Shown here piece by piece: positions 1-7,165 of a stretch of DNA of 12,696 nt (position 1 is its first letter; each line of letters starts with the position of its first letter). The notes beneath the pieces are model-generated. The model did no database searches and was not told the origin of the DNA. It was given only the letters and a program-made list of their open reading frames with translations. The translations under genes and the position numbers were made by a program. The stretch comes from Gallionella sp. (lineage in GTDB: Bacteria > Pseudomonadota > Gammaproteobacteria > Burkholderiales > Gallionellaceae): assembly GCA_030690245.1 (NCBI GenBank), contig JAUYGW010000157.1:1-12696 (forward strand). The letters are read 5' to 3'.

Positions 1-1
1 G

Positions 2-976
2 GGCAATATGGACATCGCCGAAACGCGCGCGCCACAAGACGGGCGAATTTTCCTGCGCCTGTCCGGCCGGCCGATTGATTTTCGGGTTGCGTCTCATCCA
101 ACCACGCATGGCGAAAATCTGGTGCTGCGGATTCTGGACCGGCAAAAAGGCATCGTGCCCCTCGGCCAGCTTGGTTTGGATGCAGCCACCCTCAATATGC
201 TCATGACGATCATCGCAAAACCGGAGGGCATCGTGCTGGTCACCGGCCCGACTGGCAGCGGCAAAACCACCACCCTGTATTCCGTGCTGAATCACGTCAA
301 TACCGAGGCGGTCAACATCATGACACTGGAAGACCCGGTGGAATATCCAATGGCCATCATCCGCCAGACTTCAATTAACGAAGCGGCCAAGCTGGATTTC
401 GTCAACGGCATCCGCTCCATGATGCGCCAGGATCCGGATATTATTCTGGTCGGCGAAATCCGCGACCACCCGACCGCAGAAATGGCGTTCCGCGCCGCGA
501 TGACCGGCCATCAAGTTTATTCGACGCTGAACAGCAACTCGGCCATCGGTGCGATCCCGCGCCTGCTCGACATCGGCATTTTGCCGGACATCATGGCCGG
601 CAACATCATCGGCATCGTGGCGCAACGGTTGGTGCGCGTGTTGTGCAAGGAGTGCAAATCCCCCTACCCGCCTGACGCGATGGAACGCAAGTTGCTGGGC
701 ATCCCCGCCGATCAAGACATCACCTTATACCGCTCCGCAGGTTGCGATGCCTGCCATTATCAGGGCTACAAAGGGCGGCTTGCCATCATGGAACTGCTCA
801 AAATGGATCACGACCTGGATGATTTGGTCTCGCGCCGCGCCAGCACCCGGCAAATCCGCGAGGCCGCGCTTGCCAAAGGGTTCCGCCCGCTGGCGATGGA
901 CGGCATCCGGCGCATCATGCAGGGCGTTACCTCGCTCGCGGAAGTCGGCCGCGTGGTGGATTTGACTGGCGGCTGA
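2..976 (+). CDS. Type IV pilus/type II secretion assembly ATPase, GspE/PilB/MshE family (5'-partial)
   Basis: This is the C-terminal part of a secretion hexameric ATPase, which by family knowledge powers pilin or pseudopilin extrusion from the cytoplasmic face of the inner membrane. Numbering from the first Met at 8, the sequence shows a Walker A motif GPTGSGKT (residues 80-87), a Walker B/His-box stretch DPDIILVGEIRD (142-153) and two CxxC pairs (C213/C216, C246/C249) that form the zinc-binding knuckle of the GspE/PilB C-terminal domain. The reading frame is open to the window edge, and the DIAE..PQDGRI segment lies in mid-protein in this family. The Met at 8 is therefore not the real start, and the N-terminal MshEN/N2 domains lie upstream. 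The next gene starts 1 nt after the stop, indicating an operon. The family is certain. Whether it is MshE, PilB or GspE cannot be settled from this part; the neighbours favour an MSHA-like system. Confidence 0.93.
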   Translation, partial: GNMDIAETRAPQDGRIFLRLSGRPIDFRVASHPTTHGENLVLRILDRQKGIVPLGQLGLDAATLNMLMTIIAKPEGIVLVTGPTGSGKTTTLYSVLNHVNTEAVNIMTLEDPVEYPMAIIRQTSINEAAKLDFVNGIRSMMRQDPDIILVGEIRDHPTAEMAFRAAMTGHQVYSTLNSNSAIGAIPRLLDIGILPDIMAGNIIGIVAQRLVRVLCKECKSPYPPDAMERKLLGIPADQDITLYRSAGCDACHYQGYKGRLAIMELLKMDHDLDDLVSRRASTRQIREAALAKGFRPLAMDGIRRIMQGVTSLAEVGRVVDLTGG

Positions 977-977
977 C

Positions 978-2180
978 ATGGCACTTTATTCCTATCGCGC
1001 CATCAACGACCGGGGTAAAACCAGCAAGGGCATGCAGGACGCCGCCAATGTGATGGATCTGGAGCTGCGCCTGAAGCGTGGCGGCCTGGATTTGATTGAT
1101 GCAAAAGAGGGCCGCGGCAAAGCCGGTTCAAGACGCGGCAAAATAAAGCGGGCCGAGCTGATTACCTTTTTCTTCAATCTCGAACAGCTCACCCTTGCCG
1201 GCGTGCCTTTGCTGGAAAGCCTCGCTGATTTGCGCGACACCATGAACGACGAGCATTTCCGCAAAGTCATCGCCAGCCTGGTCGAGTCCATCGAGAGCGG
1301 AAAAAACCTGTCCCAGGCCATGGGGCAACATCCCGGCGCGTTCGATAAAATATTCATCAGTCTCGTTCATGCCGGCGAGGAGAGCGGACGCCTGCCGGAA
1401 ATCTTCCTGCACATTACCGAATCGCTGAAGTGGCAGGATGAAATGGCCTCACACACCAAAACCATCATGATCTACCCCGCCTTCGCCGGTGCTGTCGTGG
1501 TGGCGATTACCTTTTTTCTGATGATTTATCTGGTGCCGCAACTGGCCGGTTTCATCAGGGGCATGGGGCAGGAAATCCCGCTCCAGACGCGCATCCTGCT
1601 GGCCACCTCGGCCTTTTTTGTGGATTACTGGTATGCGCTCATTGCGTTGCCGGTTGCGCTGCCGCTTGCCGCCAGGTGGATTATCGCATCCAGCCCGGAG
1701 ATGCAATTCAAACTGGATAACCTGAAGATCAACCTCTGGGTGACCGGCCCGATCCTGCGCAAGATTATCCTGGCGCGTTTTGCCAACACCTTCGCGATGA
1801 TGTACGGCTCCGGCATCAGCATCCTCGACTGCATTGCCAATTCGCGCGATGTCGTCGACAACCGCGCCGTCGCCAGGAGCCTGGACGATGTCAGGCAGGG
1901 AATCGAGTCAGGCAAAAATCTCACGCAAAGCTTCCAGGGCACCGGCCTGTTTCCGCCATTGGTGATACGAATGCTCAAGGTGGGCGAGGCGACCGGCTCA
2001 TTGGATAAGGCACTGCTCAATGTCAGCTACTTTTATGATCGCGATGTGAAGCACTCCACCAGGAAAATACAGATCATGGTCGAACCGGCCATGACCATCA
2101 TTCTTGGCGCACTGCTCGGCTGGGTGATGCTGTCGGTGCTGTCGCCGATCTATGACCTTATCGGCAAGGTGCAATTCTAA
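978..2180 (+). CDS. Inner-membrane platform protein, GspF/PilC/MshG family
   Basis: This is a polytopic inner-membrane protein that, in this family, couples the assembly ATPase to pilin extraction from the membrane. Its 400 aa match the usual length. It shows the duplicated T2SSF layout: a first cytoplasmic helical domain (about residues 65-160) with the signature NLEQLTLAGVPLLESL, a long hydrophobic segment around 163-190, a second near 218-235, a second T2SSF copy with FANTFAMMYGSGISILD (about 260-370), and a final membrane segment near 371-395. The start at 978 follows the ATPase stop by 1 nt, so translation is probably coupled; no strong Shine-Dalgarno is visible. A 117-nt gap carrying a palindromic repeat follows it. 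Family assignment is secure, the subfamily (MshG versus PilC or GspF) less so. Confidence 0.93.
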   Translation: MALYSYRAINDRGKTSKGMQDAANVMDLELRLKRGGLDLIDAKEGRGKAGSRRGKIKRAELITFFFNLEQLTLAGVPLLESLADLRDTMNDEHFRKVIASLVESIESGKNLSQAMGQHPGAFDKIFISLVHAGEESGRLPEIFLHITESLKWQDEMASHTKTIMIYPAFAGAVVVAITFFLMIYLVPQLAGFIRGMGQEIPLQTRILLATSAFFVDYWYALIALPVALPLAARWIIASSPEMQFKLDNLKINLWVTGPILRKIILARFANTFAMMYGSGISILDCIANSRDVVDNRAVARSLDDVRQGIESGKNLTQSFQGTGLFPPLVIRMLKVGEATGSLDKALLNVSYFYDRDVKHSTRKIQIMVEPAMTIILGALLGWVMLSVLSPIYDLIGKVQF

Positions 2181-2228
2181 CGGACATGGCGAGCAACCAC
2201 CCCTGATTATGGAACTCACCATGCCCGT

Positions 2229-2268
2229 TCCCTCTCCTCAATCCTCTCCCGCAAGCGGGCGAGGAGGC
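2229..2268. repeat. Dispersed palindromic repeat in the pilus operon gap
   Basis: A CT-rich left part (CCCTCTCC near 2230) runs into a near-perfect hairpin. CCTC (2243-2246) and CCCGC (2248-2252) pair across an AA loop with GCGGG (2255-2259) and GAGG (2261-2264), with one T/C mismatch. The wording CCTCTCCCGCAAG..GAGG resembles a widespread proteobacterial intergenic repeat (recalled, not searched). There is no T-tract, so it does not look like an intrinsic terminator. It may instead stabilise or process the mRNA between the platform gene and the next gene. Confidence 0.5.
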
Positions 2269-2297
2269 AAACGAATCGCTACGCGAGGTTCACGTTA

Positions 2298-3788
2298 ATG
2301 GAGAAACTGCTGCTATTCCTGAGCGCCCACCAACTGCATGCCCAGCTGATGGCGGGCGGAAAAATCGTTACGCAACACGAATTCGGCAATTCACAGGAAG
2401 GGCACGAAGGTTTCGCGGCCTTCCTGCAATCGGCAAAGCATCCAACCTATTTGCTGACCGATTTAATCGAAGAAGATTTCCGCCACGAAACCGTTCCGCA
2501 CTTGGTCGGGCGCAGCCGCAGCGCACTGCTGCAGCGCAAGCTTGAGCAATTCTATCGCGGCACTCCTTTCCATCAGGCCACCCTGCTGCTGCTGCAAAAG
2601 ACTGCGCGGCGCGACGACGACATGCTGTTTTCGGCATTGACCAACCCCGCGCTCATCACGCCCTGGCTGGCTATCATGCGGGCGCAGCAAATTCCGCTCG
2701 CCGGAATTTATTCTGTGCCGCAGATCAGCACGCCGCTGGTCCAGGACCATCCCTCAAACCACCTGTTGCTGGTTTCCTGGGAAAAATCTGCCGGGCTGCG
2801 CCAAACCTACTTCAGCGACCACTGCCTGCAAATATCCAGGCTGACGCCCGCGCATGCCGGCCTGACCTTCCAGAATGCCGTGGTCAGCGAACTCGCCCGC
2901 ACTTATCAATATTTGAAGAGCCTGAGCCTGCTCCCGGCCGGGCAAACACTCGATGTGCGCCTGCTGGGCCATAGCCACGATCTTATTGAACTGCAACTGG
3001 AACTGCCGCGAAGCGCGGACATGCGCTATGACTTCGTCGACCTTGCGGATCTCGCCAGGCAACGCAATATCGACTACCGCTTCGCCGACTCGGATGCCAG
3101 CCAGATATTTCTGCACCAGCTCGCGGCCCGCCCGCCGCAAACCCATTACGCGAACGCAACCCACTTGCACTACTTTACGCTGTGGCAATTAAGGCGCGCG
3201 CTTAATCTGGCAAGCGGCGCACTGCTGCTCGGAATGCTGCTGTGGGGGGCGGCCAGCCTGTGGCAAAGCAGCGGCGATGCCGCGGAAGCCGTGGCGCTTA
3301 AAACCACGGCGCAACTCACCGAGAACGAAGCACGGCAGATCGCCCTCGCCTTCCCGGACACCTACGCTCCCGCAGCCGACATGAAGGCCGGCGTATCCGC
3401 CATGCGCAGGCTCGGCCGATACGATGCCGCGCCAAGCGGCATTTTGCATCCGCTCAGCATGATCCTCGACCGCCACCCGCGAATTGAACTTGACGATCTC
3501 GCCTGGCGAATGGACGCGACTGAACCCGCTGCGCCCAACGCACCTGCCGATGTCCCGGCCCAGGTCATCACCATCAAGGGACGGCTGATTGATTTCGCCA
3601 ACGACTACCGCGCCGCGCTGAGCCATCTGGAAAACTTCCGGCGCAACCTGGCCGCGCAGGGCTTCCAGGTGACCGTGCTGGCCGGCCCCCTGGATGTCAG
3701 CCCGGGCGGCAGCATTGCCGACCAGCGCGAAACGCGCGCAACCCCCCTTAATTTCTCGCTGAAAATCTCCCGGAGGCCGCCGGCATGA
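2298..3788 (+). CDS. Bitopic pilus/secretion assembly protein, PilM-PilN (GspL/MshI)-like
   Basis: I do not recognise a named orthologue. The 496-aa protein has a roughly 295-residue soluble N-terminal region, one transmembrane segment at about residues 300-321 (ALNLASGALLLGMLLWGAAS), a short helical stretch, a Pro/Ala linker and a C-terminal domain (about 423-490) starting VITIKGRLIDFANDY. That layout, cytoplasmic domain then one membrane pass then small periplasmic ferredoxin-like domain, is that of GspL or of a PilM-PilN fusion, the inner-membrane alignment subcomplex. I see no clear actin-like ATP-binding motifs, so the N-terminal domain may be degenerate. The start at 2298 has GAGG at 2285-2288. 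The stop overlaps the next start as ATGA. Position between platform and PilO-like genes supports the role. Alternative: MshI. Function is inferred from architecture and context. Confidence 0.72.
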   Translation: MEKLLLFLSAHQLHAQLMAGGKIVTQHEFGNSQEGHEGFAAFLQSAKHPTYLLTDLIEEDFRHETVPHLVGRSRSALLQRKLEQFYRGTPFHQATLLLLQKTARRDDDMLFSALTNPALITPWLAIMRAQQIPLAGIYSVPQISTPLVQDHPSNHLLLVSWEKSAGLRQTYFSDHCLQISRLTPAHAGLTFQNAVVSELARTYQYLKSLSLLPAGQTLDVRLLGHSHDLIELQLELPRSADMRYDFVDLADLARQRNIDYRFADSDASQIFLHQLAARPPQTHYANATHLHYFTLWQLRRALNLASGALLLGMLLWGAASLWQSSGDAAEAVALKTTAQLTENEARQIALAFPDTYAPAADMKAGVSAMRRLGRYDAAPSGILHPLSMILDRHPRIELDDLAWRMDATEPAAPNAPADVPAQVITIKGRLIDFANDYRAALSHLENFRRNLAAQGFQVTVLAGPLDVSPGGSIADQRETRATPLNFSLKISRRPPA

Positions 3789-4390
3789 AGCTTTCCAAAT
3801 CGGACCTCCCGCTGATGCGCCGGAGCATCTTGACAATCTGCGCATCGGCTTTCGTCAGCACAGTCATCCTGTACATCAGCGGCGGGTATGCGGAAAGCGC
3901 GCGTATCGACCGGCGCAACGCGCAAACCCTGCTCAACGAGGCGCGCAACCATTTGGCCATGGCGCGCCAAGACCAGGAAAACATGGCGAACTATGCCGGC
4001 GAATACAGCATATTGATCGAGCAGAAAATCATCGGCGACGATCAGCGCCTGGACTGGATGGAAGGCCTGGAAAAAATCCGCCTGAAAAATCCGGTGACAG
4101 ATTTCCGCTACCACATCGCGCCGCAAAAAAATTATGCTTTCGAGCCGCCGCTCGACAGCGGCAATTTCGACATCCGCTACAGCGAAATGAAGCTGCAATT
4201 CGACCTGCTCCATGAGGCGCAGCTGCTGGATTTCCTTGATGCGCTGCGCGCCGACATCAAGGGCTGGTATCAACTGGAAGGCTGCACAATGCAACGCGCA
4301 GGCGGCGAAGATGGGCAAACCACCGCAACCCGGCTCAAGGCCGAATGCAGCGGTGGCTGGATTACGCTGAAAAACCGGAGCGCAAAATGA
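3785..4390 (+). CDS. Small bitopic PilO/GspM/MshJ-like pilus assembly protein
   Basis: The 201-aa protein has a short basic cytoplasmic tail, one membrane segment at about residues 14-33, a charged probable coiled coil (about 35-70) and an alpha/beta periplasmic domain. That is the plan of PilO, GspM and MshJ, which pair with PilN/GspL under the platform. The start is well supported: ATG 3785 overlaps the upstream stop as ATGA, with GGAGG at 3772-3776 and an 8-nt spacing. Its stop also overlaps the next likely start (4387) as ATGA, so three genes in a row look translationally coupled. Two Cys in the C-terminal half (GCTM.. and ECSGG) could form a periplasmic disulphide. The assignment rests on topology, size and gene order rather than on a diagnostic motif. 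Confidence 0.7.
   Translation: MKLSKSDLPLMRRSILTICASAFVSTVILYISGGYAESARIDRRNAQTLLNEARNHLAMARQDQENMANYAGEYSILIEQKIIGDDQRLDWMEGLEKIRLKNPVTDFRYHIAPQKNYAFEPPLDSGNFDIRYSEMKLQFDLLHEAQLLDFLDALRADIKGWYQLEGCTMQRAGGEDGQTTATRLKAECSGGWITLKNRSAK
4377..4380 (+). promoter_or_regulatory. Shine-Dalgarno deciding the start at 4387
   Basis: GGAG lies 6 nt before ATG 4387, which itself overlaps the upstream stop (ATGA). The competing start at 4495 has no purine-rich site except bases of the inserted repeat. This favours 4387 as the ancestral start. Confidence 0.5.
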
Positions 4391-4836
4391 TTCATGACAA
4401 ATGCCATTACAGCAACCGTCATTCCCGCATAGGCGGGAATCCAGTGGCAAAATCCGAAACATTTTTGAAGGGCTGGATTCCCGCCTGCGCGGGAATGACG
4501 AAACTTTGCATCGCTGCTGGCCTGCTCGCCATCACAACCTCATCCAATGCGAGAGAACTGGGGCGGCTATTTTTCTCCGCCGAACAGCGCGCACAACTCG
4601 AATACAACCGGCAACAACCAGACCCTGCGCCGGACAACGCCCGCTCGCTGACCGTCAATGGCATCGTGCAAAAACACGGCGGCGAACGCACCATCTGGAT
4701 CAACGGCGTGCCGCAACCGGCCGGCAACAGCGATGAGCGCGCGCCGGAAAGCGTCCCGGTCGCGATTCCCGGCCGATCGCAGCCGGTCAAGGTCGGGCAA
4801 AGGGTGATCATCGGCCCGGCGGCCACCGGAAAATAG
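4387..4836 (+). CDS. Exported small pilus assembly protein, MshK/PilP/GspC-like, with repeat-interrupted N-terminus
   Basis: The 149-aa product carries a hydrophobic export segment (LCIAAGLLAITTSSNA, about residues 40-55), then RLFFSAEQRAQLE and a C-terminal segment LTVNGIVQKHGGERTIWING ending in VKVGQRVIIGP. These recall the small periplasmic clamp or pilotin-like proteins (MshK, PilP, GspC homology region) that link the inner-membrane complex to the secretin. An 84-bp palindromic repeat pair sits inside the 5' end and encodes residues 11-38 (reads ..SRIGGNP.. and ..GWIPACAGMT..), displacing the signal peptide from the start. If translation begins instead at ATG 4495, within the repeat, the product is 113 aa with a compact signal peptide MTKLCIAAGLL... 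Start 4387 is preferred for its ATGA overlap and GGAG. Family call is by motif resemblance and gene order. Confidence 0.68.
   Translation: MIHDKCHYSNRHSRIGGNPVAKSETFLKGWIPACAGMTKLCIAAGLLAITTSSNARELGRLFFSAEQRAQLEYNRQQPDPAPDNARSLTVNGIVQKHGGERTIWINGVPQPAGNSDERAPESVPVAIPGRSQPVKVGQRVIIGPAATGK
4417..4500. repeat. 84-bp inverted pair of palindromic repeats inside a coding region
   Basis: Two 28-nt arms (4417-4444 and 4473-4500) face each other. Their outer ends match as perfect inverted copies (CGTCATTCCCGC at the left end, GCGGGAATGACG at the right). Each arm is itself a hairpin, for example ATTCCCGC..GCGGGAAT in the right arm. The arms differ only in the small central loop. This is the well-known ATTCCCGC/GCGGGAAT dispersed repeat of many proteobacteria (recalled). 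Its length is a multiple of three and no stop codon arises in the gene frame. Confidence 0.92.
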
Positions 4837-4841
4837 CCCCC

Positions 4842-6245
4842 ATGCATCCGGCCCGACCTCGCCACCAAGCCATCACCAGACAGCGCGGTGCCGCGCTGAT
4901 CGTCATGCTGGTGATCTTGGTGATGGGGATTGCAGCCGCGCTGGCCAACTCGCTCAGCATAACTGCGCTGAATACCGCGCGTCAGGAAACCACCGCCGCC
5001 GCACTGGCGCAGGCAAAGGAGGCGCTGATCGGCCGCGCGATATCCGACGACAACCGGTCGGGCAGCCTGCCGTGCCCGGACACGGACAACGACGGCGTCG
5101 TGGATGGCGTTGCGGGAAACTGCACCTCCTCATACATCGGCAGATTCCCCTGGCAAACCCTCGAATTGTCTGACATCGGCGATGGAAACGGAGAGCATCT
5201 GTGGTACGCCATTTCGCCATCATTCAGGGACAATCCCGCAGCCGAACCGCTGAACAGCGTGTCGCCGAATCCCTGGACAGACCCGCTGACGCTCGGGGCA
5301 GAAACGAACATCGTCGCGATCATCTTCGCGCCCGATGCCCCGCTCAGTGAACAGAATGGCCGCCCAAGCAACAACATCGCCGACTACCTGGAAGGCGCAA
5401 ATGCCGACGGCGACGCGGCCTATGCGACCGGTCCGGCGAGTGAGGCGTTCAACGACCGGGCACTTGCCATCACGCGTACCGACCTCATGGTTGCGGTCGA
5501 AAAGAGAATGTCAGCCGAGGCGCGAAAGCTGTTGACGGATTTCTACGCGAACAGCTCGGTCGCTGCGGGGTCGCGCTACTTCCCGTATGCGGCCACGCTC
5601 GGCACGAACTCGCCCGCAAGCGGACTACAGCGCGGACTGCTGCCGGTGCCCTGCCGCTTCCAGAAGAGCGGCGATACTTACATTTGCAACTGTAACGGGG
5701 CCGTCGATCTCGTCAACCGCTCGAACTTCAAATTCACCGACGCCACAGGAACCTGCGTTTTATCCGGGTCCCCCCCGGATCGCTGCCAGTGCGGCGCGAG
5801 CGGCGGTACATGCATCGGAAATCGCATCCAAGCCGGCGCTGTTGCGGAAGTGCGCTCGTCGATATCGCTGGACGCGATGCAGATAGCTGTCAATGGCAAA
5901 CTGACGCCGACACCAGCGGACTGGTTCCTGGACAATCAATGGGAGCGGATGATCTTCTTCGCGGTGGCCGCAGGCTGCACGGCTGCCGCGCCCGGCTGCA
6001 GCGGTGCCATGCTGAGTGTCGGCTATCTGTCGGATATCGCTGCCGTGGCAATCTCGACAGGCATCCCGCTTGCATCCACCGAGGCCAAAGCCACATCACA
6101 GTCCGGTTACCCGTCGGCGGCGGTGGATGACTATCTGGACAGCGTGGAAAACACCAATGACGACGACGTCTTCAGCATGATCGGGAAGGCGCGGGCTCCG
6201 GCCTATAACGACACAGTCGTCGCAATACCGCGAGGCTCGCTGTGA
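4842..6245 (+). CDS. Large prepilin-like protein, GspK/PilX-type (no Glu5), with calcium-type loop
   Basis: The 467-aa protein has a basic leader and a prepilin-peptidase-like site, RQRG16 before AALIVMLVILVMG, followed by a hydrophobic helix to about residue 45. Mature position 5 is Val, not Glu. This absence is characteristic of GspK, the tip pseudopilin of type II systems, and the size is also GspK-like. At 80-88 it has DTDNDGVVD, the DxDxDGxxD pattern of calcium loops. Residues 271-324 hold seven Cys, pointing to an extracytoplasmic disulphide-rich subdomain. KEALIGRA..LPCP (59-79) recurs in the next gene. The start is 5 nt after the upstream stop with no strong ribosome site; the stop overlaps the next start as GTGA. 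A tip or minor pilin role is inferred. Alternatives are MshO/MshP-like or PilX-like proteins. Confidence 0.75.
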   Translation: MHPARPRHQAITRQRGAALIVMLVILVMGIAAALANSLSITALNTARQETTAAALAQAKEALIGRAISDDNRSGSLPCPDTDNDGVVDGVAGNCTSSYIGRFPWQTLELSDIGDGNGEHLWYAISPSFRDNPAAEPLNSVSPNPWTDPLTLGAETNIVAIIFAPDAPLSEQNGRPSNNIADYLEGANADGDAAYATGPASEAFNDRALAITRTDLMVAVEKRMSAEARKLLTDFYANSSVAAGSRYFPYAATLGTNSPASGLQRGLLPVPCRFQKSGDTYICNCNGAVDLVNRSNFKFTDATGTCVLSGSPPDRCQCGASGGTCIGNRIQAGAVAEVRSSISLDAMQIAVNGKLTPTPADWFLDNQWERMIFFAVAAGCTAAAPGCSGAMLSVGYLSDIAAVAISTGIPLASTEAKATSQSGYPSAAVDDYLDSVENTNDDDVFSMIGKARAPAYNDTVVAIPRGSL

Positions 6246-7105
6246 CTCTTCACCAGCATAATCGCCGGTGCTATGGCTCAACAAGGCAGGCCGCGATGCT
6301 GTGGCCCGGGCGAGGCTTTACCTTGGTCGAAATGGCGGTAGTGCTGATGGTTGTCGGATTGTTGCTGTCCGGGTTGATACCGACTATAAGCAGCCAGGTC
6401 GAACAACGGCGCACGAACGAAACGCGTAAAACACTGAAAGAAACGAAGGATGCTCTGTTGGGGTTTGCTGTCGCCAACGGTCGATTGCCCTGCCCGGCCT
6501 CCGCCACCAGCAACGGTGTTGAGAGCTTCTGTAGCGGCTCAGGCTCCTGTGGCGCCGAGGTTCTGGTTCCACCCACGCATGGTCGCTGCTTCAACCCCTA
6601 CGATGGCTTCGTTCCGTCTGTGACACTCGGTATCGATCCGGTCAATAATCAGGGGCAGCTGCTCGATGCTTGGGGAAATCCTGTCCGTTACGCAATCACC
6701 AATACCAAGGATACCTCGAACAACTTCTACTTCACCGCAACCGATGGCATCAAGACGCGCTGGAATTCGGGGATCTCGCCGAATCCCGACCTGCGAGTCT
6801 GCTCCACCAGCACCGGTCTGACCACCGCCACACCGGGCAGCGCGGACTGTGCTTCAGGAAAAGCATTAACCAACAATGCGGTGGCGGTCATTTATTCCCT
6901 GGGCAAGAACTCCGCCACGGGAGGTGCCAGCGACGACGAGGCTCACAACCCCAACCCACAAACCGCCATAACCGCCGACCGGGCTTTCGTTTTCCATGAA
7001 CCGGCACAATCCGGCGCAACGAATGGCGAGTTTGATGATATCGTCATTTGGCTTTCTCCGAACATTCTCTACAACCGCATGGTGACGGCTGGCAAGCTGC
7101 CGTAG
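6242..7105 (+). CDS. Type IV prepilin-like minor pilin/pseudopilin (GFTLVEM)
   Basis: This is a canonical class III signal, GRG before FTLVEMAVVLMVVGLLL, with Glu at mature position 5 followed by a hydrophobic helix and a polar alpha helix (QVEQRRTNETRKTLKETKDALLG). The globular part contains GRLPCPA and a WGNPVRYAI segment typical of pseudopilin beta sheets. The GTG at 6242 overlaps the upstream stop (GTGA) and gives a 25-residue leader. ATG 6296 would give a 7-residue leader (MLWPGRG), the usual length for type IVa prepilins, and may be the true start. The mature protein is 262 aa, larger than most major pilins (about 150), so a minor or accessory subunit is more likely. Four or more Cys occur in the globular domain. 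The stop codon lies within a palindromic repeat. Confidence 0.85.
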   Translation: MTLHQHNRRCYGSTRQAAMLWPGRGFTLVEMAVVLMVVGLLLSGLIPTISSQVEQRRTNETRKTLKETKDALLGFAVANGRLPCPASATSNGVESFCSGSGSCGAEVLVPPTHGRCFNPYDGFVPSVTLGIDPVNNQGQLLDAWGNPVRYAITNTKDTSNNFYFTATDGIKTRWNSGISPNPDLRVCSTSTGLTTATPGSADCASGKALTNNAVAVIYSLGKNSATGGASDDEAHNPNPQTAITADRAFVFHEPAQSGATNGEFDDIVIWLSPNILYNRMVTAGKLP

Positions 7106-7163
7106 GAGCCAGATTTACCGGGCAATTTTTCGCATAACAATCGCGCAGCAAGCTGCGCTCCTG
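7102..7163. repeat. Composite inverted repeat between convergent genes, possible bidirectional terminator
   Basis: An inner hairpin GCGCAGC-AA-GCTGCGC (7143-7158) is adjoined by an outer short pair, AGGAGC (7104-7109) with GCTCCT (7157-7162). The GTAGGAGC..GCTCCTGC wording matches a common proteobacterial dispersed repeat (recalled). It fills the 60-bp gap between the plus-strand pilin gene and the minus-strand cysS and overlaps the pilin stop TAG (7103-7105). There is no long T-tract on either side, so any terminator role is tentative. Confidence 0.55.
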
Positions 7164-7165
7164 CA

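Noticed and set aside
2243..2264. Hairpin after the platform gene as an intrinsic terminator
   Set aside because: No T-tract follows and the operon continues on the same strand; a dispersed repeat explains it better.
4345..4387. Earlier in-frame ATG for the MshK-like gene
   Set aside because: It lies inside the PilO-like gene without a ribosome site; ATG 4387 has the ATGA overlap and GGAG.
3605..4462. 285-codon open frame on the minus strand
   Set aside because: It crosses two coupled pilus genes and the palindromic repeat on the opposite strand and has no recognisable domain.
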